From NCBI GenBank assembly GCA_022798895.1, contig JAAWNJ010000005.1, positions 1 to 53,754 on the forward strand: a DNA stretch of 53,754 bases. Direction: 5' to 3'. This stretch comes from Clostridia bacterium (GTDB lineage: Bacteria > Bacillota > Clostridia > TANB77 > CAG-508). The notes below the pieces were generated by a model. The model was not told the DNA's origin, made no database searches, and saw only the letters and a list, made by a program, of their open reading frames with translations. Positions 16,194 through 24,698 of the stretch are shown one piece after another; the first letter of the stretch is position 1, and every line of letters begins with the position of its first letter. The position numbers and the translations under genes were made by a program.

Positions 16194-18812
16194 TTATAGC
16201 CATTCTCCATATTTTTTAATATATTCTCTTTTGACAATACTTGCAATAAAGCAATATAAAATGGGAACCCCTATAATTATCATCAAAATATATTTAAGAG
16301 GAATTGCAGTTAAACCTAATAGAGTTCCAAGTGGTGTAAATGGTACAGCTATTGCAATTAAACTTAGTATTACTGATGTTGCATACACTGCATAAGAGCT
16401 ATTACTTTGAATAAATGGTATTTTCGCTGTTCTAATAATGTGCAAACCTACTAAGTTAGAAACTACCCCATAAGAAAACCAAATTGATTGAAAAATAGCT
16501 GGTTCTCTAATTTCAAATCCAAACCATAAAACTGCAAAAATAAATAAGTCAAATATAGAGCTGGTTGGTCCCATCCATAACATAAAATGCTTGATACTGT
16601 CCATACTCCATCTTTTGGGCTTTTGTAAATATTCATGGTCTACATGATCATAAGGAAGTGATAACTGTCCTATGTCATACAATAAACTTTGTACTAATAA
16701 CTGAATTGGAGTAATTGGAAAAAATGGTAAGAAAATACTAGCAATTAAAATAGATAATACCTCTCCAAAATTAAAACTTACTGCCATTTTAATATACTTT
16801 AACAAATTTCCAAAAGTTTTTCTTCCCTCTATTACACCATCTGTTAATACATTTAAATTTTTCTTTAGTAAAATGATATCAGCTGTTTCTTTAGTAATAT
16901 CTACAGCTGTATCTACTGAAATTCCTACTTCTGCATTATTAATTGAAGGTGCATCATTAATTCCATCTCCCATATAGCCAACAATATTTCCTTGTTCTTT
17001 TAATACACGTATAATTCTTGCTTTTTGAATAGGAGAAAGTTTCGCAAATACATTCGTTTTTTTCAGAAGCCTTGCCAGTGCCATATCAGATAATTTATCT
17101 ATTTTGCTTCCTAATATAATTTTATCTGTATTAATATCTACCTTTTGGCAAATCGCTTTTGTGACATATTCGTTATCTCCTGTTAATACCATAACACGGA
17201 TTCCATCATGGTTTAATCTTGCGATTTCCTCTTTGGCACTTTTCTTAGGGGGATCTAGAAAACCTACAAATCCAATTAATGTCATCTTTTCTTCATCTTT
17301 TTTAGAAAAGCTTTTTTGTTCTTTCAAAGCCTTTACACAAACAGCAATTACTCTTAATCCACCTTCATTTAACTCCTTTGTCATCTGCTTTATTCTTGAT
17401 TTTATCTCTCCTGTCATTGGCCTTACTTCATCTTTTTCTTGTACTGTAGTACAAATACCTAGCACTTCTTCTACCGCACCTTTTGTAATCATCATTTGCA
17501 TAGGTTCTTTTTTTCCTTTTGGTGTTAAAATAACTGAAAGCCTTCTTCTAGAAAAATCAAATGGTACTTCATCTACTTTGGTATATTCTTCTGCAATTTT
17601 TTGTAGTCCACTTTCTGTTACCCTTTTGATAACTGCTTCATCAATATTTCCTTTTAATCCTGTTTGAAAATATGAATTTAAAAATGTTGTTTCTAAAACT
17701 TTACTATCTTCCTCGCCAGCAAGGTTTAAATACTTTTCTATTATAATATTATCTTCTGTTATGGTTCCTGTTTTATCTGTACATAAAATATTCATAGCAC
17801 CAAAAGATTGAATACTATCTAACTTTTTCACAATTGTTTTTTTATGAGACATATTTACTGCACCTTTTGCTAAACTAGAAGACAAAATCACTGGCAAAAG
17901 CAAAGGCGTAATTCCTATTGCAATAGCTACTGCAAAAGTAAAGGCTGTTAATGTATCATGTTTAAAACTATTGACTAAGAACGTAATTGGAATTAAAACC
18001 AGCATAAAACGAATTAATAATTTGCTCACACTCTCCATTCCTTTTTGGAAATTTGTTTTAGGCTTCCCTTGTTCTATACTTTGCGCTATTTTTCCAAAAT
18101 ACGTATCATCTGCAATTCTAAAAACAATACCTTTTCCAGTTCCACTCATGACATTTGTTCCCATAAAGCAAATAGTATCTAAATCTGTAATATCTTCTAT
18201 CTTTTTATTCTCTGTACTTTCTACTTTCCTTACACTATCTGATTCACCTGTTAAAGAAGATTGTACCACATACAAATCTTTTTGTTCTACAATTCTTAAG
18301 TCTGCTGGTATAAGTTCTCCTGCTGATAACAGCACTACATCTCCTACTGTAATTTCATCTAAATATATTTTTTCTTCTTTTCCATTTCTTAAAACTGTAG
18401 TCTTTACAGCTACTAATTTTTTTAATTTTTCAGCCGCCTTATTAGACTTAAACACTTCAAAAAATTCTAGAAGAGTACTAATTAAAATGAGTGCAATTAC
18501 TACTATTAAATTGGCATAGCTCTTTTCTTCAGGTAATATTACATCAATATAGATAAGTACAAAAGCAATCCCCAACAAAATCAAATTAAAAGGACTTGAA
18601 AAACTTTGCCATAAATAATGGTACCATCTTTTAGGTTTAGTCTGTTTCATTTGATTTTTTCCATACTTCTCCTGCCTTTTTGTTACTTCTTCTTGAGATA
18701 ATCCACTAACTGAAAACTGATTTTTCTGCAAAAACTCTTCTACACTACTATTATTTACTTCCCCATAAACTTTTTGAATATCTATTTTTTCCTCTTGCTC
18801 TAATTTGGACAT
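16194..18812 (-). CDS. mgtA: Magnesium-translocating P-type ATPase (MgtA/MgtB type)
   Basis: The 872-residue protein is a P-type IIIB ATPase for Mg2+ import across the cytoplasmic membrane. Visible are TGES (about 188-191), the phosphorylation site DKTGT (aspartate about 346), 'MITKGAVEEVL' in the nucleotide-binding domain, 'VLTGDNEYVTKAIC' and 'MGDGINDAPSI'. About ten hydrophobic segments are split before and after the cytoplasmic domains, with 'PFFPITPIQLLVQSLLYDIGQ' typical of MgtA. The start follows AAGGAG. No clear Mg2+ riboswitch was found in the short upstream region, which holds copy B of the GGGGACGT repeat. Confidence 0.92.
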   Translation of the reverse strand: MSKLEQEEKIDIQKVYGEVNNSSVEEFLQKNQFSVSGLSQEEVTKRQEKYGKNQMKQTKPKRWYHYLWQSFSSPFNLILLGIAFVLIYIDVILPEEKSYANLIVVIALILISTLLEFFEVFKSNKAAEKLKKLVAVKTTVLRNGKEEKIYLDEITVGDVVLLSAGELIPADLRIVEQKDLYVVQSSLTGESDSVRKVESTENKKIEDITDLDTICFMGTNVMSGTGKGIVFRIADDTYFGKIAQSIEQGKPKTNFQKGMESVSKLLIRFMLVLIPITFLVNSFKHDTLTAFTFAVAIAIGITPLLLPVILSSSLAKGAVNMSHKKTIVKKLDSIQSFGAMNILCTDKTGTITEDNIIIEKYLNLAGEEDSKVLETTFLNSYFQTGLKGNIDEAVIKRVTESGLQKIAEEYTKVDEVPFDFSRRRLSVILTPKGKKEPMQMMITKGAVEEVLGICTTVQEKDEVRPMTGEIKSRIKQMTKELNEGGLRVIAVCVKALKEQKSFSKKDEEKMTLIGFVGFLDPPKKSAKEEIARLNHDGIRVMVLTGDNEYVTKAICQKVDINTDKIILGSKIDKLSDMALARLLKKTNVFAKLSPIQKARIIRVLKEQGNIVGYMGDGINDAPSINNAEVGISVDTAVDITKETADIILLKKNLNVLTDGVIEGRKTFGNLLKYIKMAVSFNFGEVLSILIASIFLPFFPITPIQLLVQSLLYDIGQLSLPYDHVDHEYLQKPKRWSMDSIKHFMLWMGPTSSIFDLFIFAVLWFGFEIREPAIFQSIWFSYGVVSNLVGLHIIRTAKIPFIQSNSSYAVYATSVILSLIAIAVPFTPLGTLLGLTAIPLKYILMIIIGVPILYCFIASIVKREYIKKYGEWL

Positions 18813-18884
18813 AATCTTCTCCTTTTTCGCATATAGTTGTTCTTAAGTTATATTGTGTTACTTTTTTCAAGTTTTATACAATTT

Positions 18885-18942
18885 GTCAGGTTGGGGACGT
18901 TCCTTTTTCTGACAAAACTGTCATAGAAGGGACACACCTTAT
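18885..18942. repeat. Dispersed GGGGACGT intergenic repeat, copy B
   Basis: The plus strand reads GTCAGGTTGGGGACGTTCC, a T run, TGACAAAACTGTCA, and ends GGGACACACCTTA. It is nearly identical to the minus strand of copy A at 1079-1133. It lies between the divergent mgtA and ylbJ genes. Confidence 0.65.
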
Positions 18943-18965
18943 ATTTTTTATTAAGGAGACTCGTT

Positions 18966-20123
18966 ATGGTAAAAGATTTTCCTATATCCACTCATACTGA
19001 ATTCGAATATAAACAAAATAAAAGTAAAATAAAAATCTGGGTATATTCTTTAAAACGAAATGGCGTAACTATTTTATTTTGTCTTTTTACCCTTTGTTTA
19101 GTTTTATTTTCTAGAACTAACCTATCTGCTGCTAAAAATGGTCTTATTCTATGGGCTACTGCTGTTGTTCCTTCTTTATTTCCATTTTTTGTTGCAACAG
19201 AAATGCTAAGTTATACCAATGTTATTTCTTTTTTAGGAAAATGGCTTACTCCTATTATGCGACCTTTATTTGGTGTACCTGGTGAAGCTAGCTTTGCTTT
19301 TATGATGGGATTAATCTCTGGCTATCCAGTAGGTGCTAAAATCGTTAGTAATTTTATGGAACAAGGAATTGTTACCCATGAAGAAGCCGAAAGAATACTT
19401 GCTTTTACTAATAATTCTGGTCCTTTATTTATTATTGGTACAGTTGGCATTACTCTATTTGGTAATACTACCATTGGTGTTTTGTTATTAATCACACATA
19501 TTCTTTCTTGCATTAGTGTTGGTATTATTTTAAATATCTTTACTATCCACAAGAGAAAAAATGAATTTTCATCTTCTGCAATATCTAATATAACACACCG
19601 TAATAAATCAAATTCTCATACGCCTTCTCAAAAGGTTCAAACTACCCCTCCTACGTTTTCTTCTTTAGGAGAAATATTAGGAACTAGTATAAAAAATGCC
19701 ACTTCTACAATTTTACTAATTGGAGGTTTTGTTGTACTATTTTCTGTTGTTATTTCTATATTAAACCAAAGCCATTTATTAGATAATCTTGCTAATATTT
19801 GCTCACCTATATTTTCTGCATTGCATATTTCTAGTGATTTTTGTAAGCCTCTACTTTCTGGAATGATAGAACTAACAAATGGTGTTAGCTTAATGGCAGG
19901 AATTCCTATAAAAAATATTTCTATAAATATTATTTTATGTGCTTTTTTATTAGGATTTGGAGGTTTTTCAGTTTTACTACAGGTATTTAGTATTATCTCC
20001 AAAAATAAATTATCTATTAAAAAATATGCTTATGGCAAATTATTGCAAGGTATGTTAGCCGCTTTATACACTGGTCTTGCTCTACAGTTTATTCCCTTTT
20101 TACAATTTAATTTGTCAGCTTAG
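18966..20123 (+). CDS. ylbJ: Sporulation integral membrane protein YlbJ
   Basis: The 385-residue polytopic membrane protein has eight or more hydrophobic segments and the YlbJ core 'LISGYPVGAKIVSNFMEQG', 'AERILAFTNNSGPLFIIGTVG' and 'LSGMIELTNGVSLM'. YlbJ belongs to a nucleoside-transporter-like (Gate) family, is expressed in the mother cell and is needed for spore cortex formation in Bacillus subtilis. With SpoIIID it supports a sporulating host. The start follows AAGGAG. The gene ends inside copy C of the dispersed repeat. Confidence 0.92.
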   Translation: MVKDFPISTHTEFEYKQNKSKIKIWVYSLKRNGVTILFCLFTLCLVLFSRTNLSAAKNGLILWATAVVPSLFPFFVATEMLSYTNVISFLGKWLTPIMRPLFGVPGEASFAFMMGLISGYPVGAKIVSNFMEQGIVTHEEAERILAFTNNSGPLFIIGTVGITLFGNTTIGVLLLITHILSCISVGIILNIFTIHKRKNEFSSSAISNITHRNKSNSHTPSQKVQTTPPTFSSLGEILGTSIKNATSTILLIGGFVVLFSVVISILNQSHLLDNLANICSPIFSALHISSDFCKPLLSGMIELTNGVSLMAGIPIKNISINIILCAFLLGFGGFSVLLQVFSIISKNKLSIKKYAYGKLLQGMLAALYTGLALQFIPFLQFNLSA

Positions 20124-20158
20124 TGTCAGTTTAGGGACGTAAGTTAAACTGACAAATT
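20109..20158 (+). repeat. Dispersed repeat copy C, hairpin at the ylbJ end
   Basis: AATTTGTCAG (20109-20118) pairs perfectly with CTGACAAATT (20149-20158), enclosing TTTAGGGACGT. It is a diverged relative of copies A and B and overlaps the ylbJ stop codon. It may act as a terminator, although no T run follows. Confidence 0.5.
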
Positions 20159-20213
20159 GGAATATTTTGTAATTTCTAGAATACTATTTAATGAATAGAA
20201 AGGATGATTTCCT

Positions 20214-20435
20214 ATGGACAAAAATGATATGAATTATAACTTTCCTCCATTTATGAATTATGATATTGGTTGTGACCCTATTATGGGAGACCCTAACATG
20301 TTTAATCCTATGATGCAATATGAACAAGGATTTATGTATTATCGTTATTTAACACAACAAATAGAATACAAAATTAAATGTAAAGAATATGAAAAAATGT
20401 GTGGAAATTCCAGAAGTGAAAGAAGAGTTGAATAG
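20214..20435 (+). CDS. Small Met/Asn-rich protein, unknown function
   Basis: This 73-residue product starts after an AAAGGA site. The N-terminal half is rich in M, N, P and D ('NFPPFMNYDIGCDPIMGDPNMFNPMMQYEQG'). The C-terminal half is a charged helix ('YLTQQIEYKIKCKEYEKMCGN'). Small proteins of this composition often occur near spore coat genes in Clostridia, but no family is recognised, so that is only a suggestion from its place after ylbJ. Confidence 0.55.
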   Translation: MDKNDMNYNFPPFMNYDIGCDPIMGDPNMFNPMMQYEQGFMYYRYLTQQIEYKIKCKEYEKMCGNSRSERRVE

Positions 20436-20448
20436 AAACTACTATCTC

Positions 20449-20483
20449 AAAAATAGCCTGTATTTTATATACAAGCTATTTTT
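20449..20483 (+). terminator. Rho-independent terminator
   Basis: AAAAATAGC...TGTAT pairs with ATACA...GCTATTTTT and ends in a T run. It follows the small gene at 20214 and on the other strand could end the tRNA transcript. Confidence 0.75.
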
Positions 20484-20499
20484 CTACACTTTATTAAAT

Positions 20500-20576
20500 T
20501 GGTAGCGACGGTGGGGCTCGAACCTACGACCTACCGGGTATGAACCAGTTGCTCTAGCCAACTAAGCTACCTCGCC
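20500..20576 (-). tRNA. tRNA-Met (anticodon CAT), elongator type, CCA encoded
   Basis: The minus strand gives a full cloverleaf from GGCGAGGTAGCTTAG to GTCGCTACCA. The anticodon arm is CTGGTT-CAT-ACCCGG with a seven-base loop around TTCATAC, the T-arm contains GGTTCGAGCC, and the 3' CCA is encoded. The acceptor stem has a weak G1-T72 pair and a G6-G67 mismatch. The mobile element begins on its 5' side, which is unusual, because most tRNA-targeting integrases use the 3' end. Confidence 0.93.
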
Positions 20577-20667
20577 TTATTTATCTTGATATTGTTGATA
20601 TCACTAATAAATATTATATTCTCTACTTACATTTTTGTCAAGAAATTTTTAATAAATTTTCTTAATT

Positions 20668-20704
20668 CCCTTTATCTTCCCTTTATTTTTTCTTTTCCCT
20701 TTAT
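20668..20704. repeat. Three CCCTTTAT direct repeats next to the integrase
   Basis: CCCTTTAT occurs at 20668-20675, 20679-20686 and 20697-20704, between tRNA-Met and the integrase stop. Short direct repeats of this kind at an integrase-proximal end are typical of arm-type binding sites. The role is inferred from position. Confidence 0.45.
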
Positions 20705-20710
20705 TCTATT

Positions 20711-22027
20711 TTAAGCTGCTGCTCCACACATTTCACAAATTTCCTTATCATTATAAAATGGTTGTAATTTCTGTCCATATAATCCCTGTAATTTTGCCAT
20801 TTCTTCAATATCTAAATCGTCTACTAAATGTGTGTATTTTTCTGTCATAGCTAAATTCGCATGTCCTAAAATAATTTGTAGTACACGAATTGACATTCCT
20901 GCTTGCAAGCAACGAGTTGCAAATGTATGTCTTAAATCATGAACTCTTATATGTCTAAATCCTACCTTTTTTAATAATCTATCAAGTTTAGTCCATAAGA
21001 ACTGTGCTATAACAGCATTTCCTTCGCTAGTTAGGAATACACGTTTTCCTTTCAAATCTTCTACATTAGTAATTCCATATTTTTTCATATATTGTTCTCT
21101 ATACTGTAGCAAAAATTCATAAGCATCTTTTATTAATGGCACTCTTCTATGGCTTGTGGCCGACTTCAAGTCAGTTTCTTCTTTATAAGTCTTTATTTTT
21201 TCAAGCTCATCATTATACTCACTTGAGATTACAAGTCCTTGTACTATATACATGATTTTCAAGTCAAAGTCTATATCATCCCAGTATAATCCTGCAACTT
21301 CATTCGCTCTTAATCCCGTTCTTAAAATAAAAAGGTATGGTTCACAGCCTCTAGTTTTCTTCATAATTCCCTCAAACTTGTTTTGTTCACCTATCTTTAA
21401 AATATTTATTTCAGGATTTTTAGGCTTAGGTATTTTTACACTTTCCATTGGATTTGAATTAATAATTCCATTAATCTTTGCTTGTCTTAATGCCATATCA
21501 AGTACACGATAAATTTCTTTTATATATTTAGGTGATAAAGGCTTCTTTTTTCTTTCTTCATCTCCTGTAACTAGCTTAGCAATCAAATTTTTTTGTATAT
21601 CCCATGTTGTCAATTCCGATAAACGATAGTTTCCTATATATGGCTCAATATTGTCTTGCAAAATGTCAATATAGAATCTCAACGTGCTATTTTTTACATA
21701 TCCTCTTTTATATGTATTTATCCATTCCATAATCCATTCTTTTACTGTTATTGTAGTATTACTTTTGCAATATCTATAGTCATCGGATTGACTAATTGCT
21801 TCTGCCATCTTTTTTATAAGTACTTTTTTATCTTGATCACATAAAGATATTTGTTTAGACTTTCCTTGTATTTTTACAGTAACCCTTCCTTCATAAGTAT
21901 TACCTTTTTTTCTGATGCTTCCAGTACCCTTTTCAGCCCTTTTCTTTTTTATTGCTTTATTATCACTCTCCTCATCATTAGAATAATCAACAATTTTTAT
22001 TTGTGGCATTGTACTAACTGCTACCAT
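20711..22027 (-). CDS. int: Tyrosine-family integrase of the mobile element
   Basis: The 438-residue protein has an N-terminal arm-binding domain with 'GTGSIRKKGNTYEGRV' (about residues 35-50), a core-binding helical domain, and a C-terminal catalytic domain. Catalytic motifs are arginine I in 'LRTGLRANEVAGL', 'HDLRHTFATRCLQAG', 'LGHANLAMTEKYTH' with the conserved H, and a tyrosine nucleophile in that last motif. It recombines attP and attB. It lies beside tRNA-Met with an excisionase-like gene upstream, marking the left end of the element. The C-terminal 'CEMCGAAA' may form a small metal site. Confidence 0.93.
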   Translation of the reverse strand: MVAVSTMPQIKIVDYSNDEESDNKAIKKKRAEKGTGSIRKKGNTYEGRVTVKIQGKSKQISLCDQDKKVLIKKMAEAISQSDDYRYCKSNTTITVKEWIMEWINTYKRGYVKNSTLRFYIDILQDNIEPYIGNYRLSELTTWDIQKNLIAKLVTGDEERKKKPLSPKYIKEIYRVLDMALRQAKINGIINSNPMESVKIPKPKNPEINILKIGEQNKFEGIMKKTRGCEPYLFILRTGLRANEVAGLYWDDIDFDLKIMYIVQGLVISSEYNDELEKIKTYKEETDLKSATSHRRVPLIKDAYEFLLQYREQYMKKYGITNVEDLKGKRVFLTSEGNAVIAQFLWTKLDRLLKKVGFRHIRVHDLRHTFATRCLQAGMSIRVLQIILGHANLAMTEKYTHLVDDLDIEEMAKLQGLYGQKLQPFYNDKEICEMCGAAA

Positions 22028-22136
22028 TTCTACAACCCTCCTATTATTTAAAATAATAGAAACAATTGCTTATGTTCGATTTCCTTCTTATTATATCGAA
22101 CTAAAATGAAGAAAAACAATTTCAAAAAAAATTTTA

Positions 22137-22532
22137 TTAATATTTTACTCTCTTTCCTGCATTGTTATCAAACCAGTCTCTAATTTTTCTTCTATTGATT
22201 AACATTCTTCTTTTAAATCTAACACATGGAAAATCCTTTTCTCTAACTAATTCGCTCATTAGCTGTTTACTAATTCCTAAATGTTCCGCACATTCTTTTA
22301 ATGTTATATATTCTTTTGCGTTAAAGGTTAGTTTAATATCTCCTTCTTCTTTTAATACTCTTTTGGTTGCTTCCATTAAAGCATCTTGTTCCTTATACAC
22401 TACAAACATTACTTTGATTTCTTCCATCAGTTCTTTTATTGTAAATTGTTCATTAGCACTTTTATACAATGTATGAATTGCCATTATGGTATATCCAATT
22501 GCATAATCTCTATCTCTATATATTTGTTCCAT
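22137..22532 (-). CDS. Excisionase-like helix-turn-helix protein
   Basis: The 131-residue protein has an extra N-terminal helical half and a C-terminal DNA-binding domain 'YITLKECAEHLGISKQLMSELVREKDFPCVRFKRRMLINRRKIRDWF', which matches the MerR/excisionase HTH family. It probably controls integrase directionality, inferred from its place just upstream of int on the same strand. The start follows GGAGG, which itself follows a terminator-like hairpin. Confidence 0.75.
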   Translation of the reverse strand: MEQIYRDRDYAIGYTIMAIHTLYKSANEQFTIKELMEEIKVMFVVYKEQDALMEATKRVLKEEGDIKLTFNAKEYITLKECAEHLGISKQLMSELVREKDFPCVRFKRRMLINRRKIRDWFDNNAGKRVKY

Positions 22533-22547
22533 TTTTTATTACCTCCA

Positions 22548-22578
22548 AAAATAAAAAGCCTTTATGGCCTTTTCCTTT
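22548..22578 (-). terminator. Hairpin with T run immediately upstream of the excisionase gene
   Basis: On the minus strand AAAAGGCC-ATA-AAGGCTTTTT is followed by a T-rich stretch that leads into the ribosome binding site of the gene at 22137. It would end transcripts arriving from upstream, or attenuate int/xis expression. Confidence 0.5.
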
Positions 22579-22579
22579 A

Positions 22580-23091
22580 TATTCTTTCTTACAACTCTTT
22601 GGTTAAATGTTTTTCCTTCATTATGTTTTTCATTGTTTCTTGGTATTATATATACTTGATAGTTAACTCTACTTCTTCTATTGTAGTTTTTAATATATCT
22701 TTATTTTAAGTACTTATTAAGTCTATTGATGACTAATATGTTAAAGTGGATTTTTTTATTCATTAAATGGCAATCAGCTAAAATTGCCCCTCTGGAATTT
22801 CACCCTTCTTTTTACAGACTTGCTCTCATGGCTGGGGACGGTTTTATCACGCACGAACTATGACTAAGCAAAAGTATTATTATTCACCTTTATTAGTTAT
22901 CGCCTTATTGGTTGCCATCCAATATTTAAGTTCTGTAGTTATGCTTACAGTTTAACTAGCTCTTAATAAAGGGTTTATTTAATGAATGTTATTCGATTTT
23001 CAATGTACCTTTTATTTTTTCAAAATAAAAATAAGTGAAAGAGCTTTTTACCCTCTCACTTATTTGCTCACTAAAACCGATTTTGTCCCCC
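22580..23091. other. Gene-free 0.5-kb region of the element
   Basis: No convincing coding frame was seen. The region holds a hairpin GGCAAT...ATTGCC (about 22769-22788), a stretch that on the minus strand reads AGGGTGAAATTCC followed by GGGGCAA (like the opening of an FMN riboswitch but without its other conserved segments), and a GGGGACGG motif near 22826. It may carry a regulatory RNA or att-related sites. Neither is shown. Confidence 0.4.
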
Positions 23092-23547
23092 CTATTTTTC
23101 AAAAATTTTTTTAATTTTTTTTAATCCTATCTGGAGGCTCTTTTCAATTTGCTTTTTTCTTACTTTTTCTAACTGTGCAATATCTCTTATTGTAATGTTA
23201 TTTACAATGTGTAATTCTATTCTTCTTTGTTGGACTTCAGTTAGATTCTTTAATGCTTGCTACATCTTTTCTTTCTCAATATCTTTCATCACAGTTTCTT
23301 CTATACTTTCTTCTTTCTCGAATGCTCTGTTATATATTTCTTCATCAGTTAGTTCAGATTGTTCCAAATGTCTATTAGTCTCATTTTTTATTTTGATATA
23401 GTTTTTTTTTGATTTTAGATAAGCATAAAAAATTTCTTTGTCAATCTCTATTCTGCATTCTTGATTAACACTATCTATAAAAGATATATAATATTTATCT
23501 TCACTTTCTACATATTCCAAAGTATAACTATCTACTTTGTATTGCAC
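23092..23547 (-). pseudogene. Conjugative-element sigma-factor-like gene with an in-frame TAG
   Basis: From GTG at 23547 (after GGAGG) the frame runs 95 codons, hits TAG at 23260-23262, and continues in the same frame for another 55 codons to TAG at 23092. The first part ('CRIEIDKEIFYAYLKSK', 'LTDEEIYNRAFEKEESIEETV') and second part ('QALKNLTEVQQRRIELHIVNNITIRDIAQLE') together form one sigma-70-like region-4 protein as found on Tn916-type elements. A single nonsense change is the simplest reading. Other genes here end normally, including with TAG, so there is no sign of general recoding. Confidence 0.65.
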
Positions 23548-23561
23548 TTTCCTTCCTCCTA

Positions 23562-23585
23562 TTCATTTCAAATTTTTGAAATGAA
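23562..23585. promoter_or_regulatory. 10-bp-arm inverted repeat upstream of the sigma-like gene
   Basis: TTCATTTCAA and TTGAAATGAA are perfect reverse complements separated by four bases, just upstream of the start region of the gene ending at 23092. It may be an operator or RNA hairpin. Confidence 0.4.
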
Positions 23586-23633
23586 CTTGAAGGTGGACTG
23601 CGACAGTGCATAGTCGAGTTCTCCAACATTTAA

Positions 23634-23681
23634 AAGCTCCTAAAAAGAAAAATTGACTTAACAATTTCTTAAAAGGAGCTT
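23634..23681. terminator. Nested inverted repeat, possible terminator
   Basis: AAGCTCCT (23634-23641) pairs with AGGAGCTT (23674-23681), with an inner GAAAAATTG/CAATTTC pairing. It lies in the gene-free stretch between the sigma-like remnant and the Spo0A-like gene. Confidence 0.45.
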
Positions 23682-23837
23682 AATATTTTAGGGGAATGAT
23701 TAATAACTTATCAATGTCTAAAAATTCTTTATTAGTTTCTTTCGTTCTTTACCTTTTAATCTTTGGAGTAGTCTCCTTTTCAGACCTTGATTAAGTTGTG
23801 AAAATTATATTTTCTTTTTGTTGTTTTTTGATTAAAG

Positions 23838-23871
23838 GGTTAAAAAAGGCTATTAAAAGGTCAAAAAAGGC
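23838..23871. repeat. Tandem 13-bp repeats GGT(T/C)AAAAAAGGC
   Basis: GGTTAAAAAAGGC (23838-23850) and GGTCAAAAAAGGC (23859-23871) are spaced 21 bases apart, about two helical turns, upstream of the promoter at 23910. They are possible regulator-binding sites. Confidence 0.4.
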
Positions 23872-23909
23872 CATGATTTTTCAAATTGACATAATTTTAC
23901 CTATTTGTA

Positions 23910-23938
23910 TTGATTTTACCTAATGTTTGTGCTATAAT
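23910..23938 (+). promoter_or_regulatory. Promoter of the Spo0A-like gene, with overlapping direct repeats
   Basis: TTGATT (23910-23915) and TATAAT (23933-23938) are separated by 17 bases. ATTTTACCTA occurs twice, at 23894-23903 and 23913-23922, and the second copy overlaps the -35 box, suggesting a regulator site. Confidence 0.6.
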
Positions 23939-23981
23939 ATCTCTGTAATTAAACATATTTAGACATTTGTGGGGGTTAGTC

Positions 23982-24698
23982 ATGCTAAAAGTCTTAGTAG
24001 CTGACGAGAGTCTTGAGTCAAACCTCAGATGCTGTCAGTATCTATTAGCAAATGATAAAAACTTAAATATAGTAAGTTCTAATAGTGGAATTAATACATT
24101 AGAGAAATATCACGAAATTAATCCAAATGTTTTAGTGATAAATTCTAATTTTAAAGATATGAAATATACTGAAATAATTAATGAACTTTCAAATACTGGT
24201 GAAGAACGCCATAATTGTAATATTATCCTTACTGTGCTTGATAGCAATAAAGTTGAAGTTGATTTTATGGCTAAAGTTTATAAATTGTTTTACAAATTAG
24301 ATTATGACAAAATTTATGATGGAATAAACCAATATAACTTAGATAATATTATCTTCTATGAACCTAGTGAAAAAAATTTAAGGGCTTTATTTTACAAACT
24401 AAATCTTTATAATGAGCGTTTAGGCTCTGTTTACCTAAAGTATGCTATTGTCAAATGCTATCACACCCCTGAACTCTTAAATTCCCTTAATTCCATTTTC
24501 ACTTTAATCTCCAAAGAATTTAACATTTCTTATGAATCTATTAGACCAGCCATGAGAAATGCTTTAAAATCTGTTAATAACTGTAGAAACATGACTGGAG
24601 ATAAAGGAATCTTCAAACTTTTTGAAAATGAAGATTCAATTACACCTAAGATTTTTATAAGAACTATAACAACTTATTATTTGAAACAAAAAAGATAA
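23982..24698 (+). CDS. Spo0A-like response regulator with degenerate receiver
   Basis: The start ATG at 23982 follows GGGGG; an upstream in-frame TTG is less likely. The 238-residue product has an N-terminal receiver-like domain (about 1-115, 'KVLVADES') and a C-terminal Spo0A-type DNA-binding domain (about 145-238, 'VYLKYAIVKCYHTPELLNS', 'SYESIRPAMRNALKS'). The phospho-acceptor aspartate is replaced by Asn54 in 'NPNVLVINSNF', while the D8/E9 pocket, a Thr near 84 and Lys105 remain. It would therefore not be phosphorylated conventionally. It is the only plus-strand gene in this part of the element and converges on the radical SAM gene, whose C-terminal domain resembles its receiver. Confidence 0.75.
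   Translation: MLKVLVADESLESNLRCCQYLLANDKNLNIVSSNSGINTLEKYHEINPNVLVINSNFKDMKYTEIINELSNTGEERHNCNIILTVLDSNKVEVDFMAKVYKLFYKLDYDKIYDGINQYNLDNIIFYEPSEKNLRALFYKLNLYNERLGSVYLKYAIVKCYHTPELLNSLNSIFTLISKEFNISYESIRPAMRNALKSVNNCRNMTGDKGIFKLFENEDSITPKIFIRTITTYYLKQKR

Noticed and set aside
18813..18965. Mg2+ riboswitch upstream of mgtA
   Set aside because: The gap is short, and most of it is the dispersed GGGGACGT repeat and the divergent ylbJ promoter; no M-box motif was seen.
22580..23091. Possible FMN riboswitch from the AGGGTGAAATTCC segment
   Set aside because: The following CGACCGGCGGT-type sequence and the other conserved stems are absent, and no riboflavin gene is near.
23092..23547. General TAG recoding in the element
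   Set aside because: Only one gene contains an internal TAG; other genes end normally, including with TAG in the host mfd.
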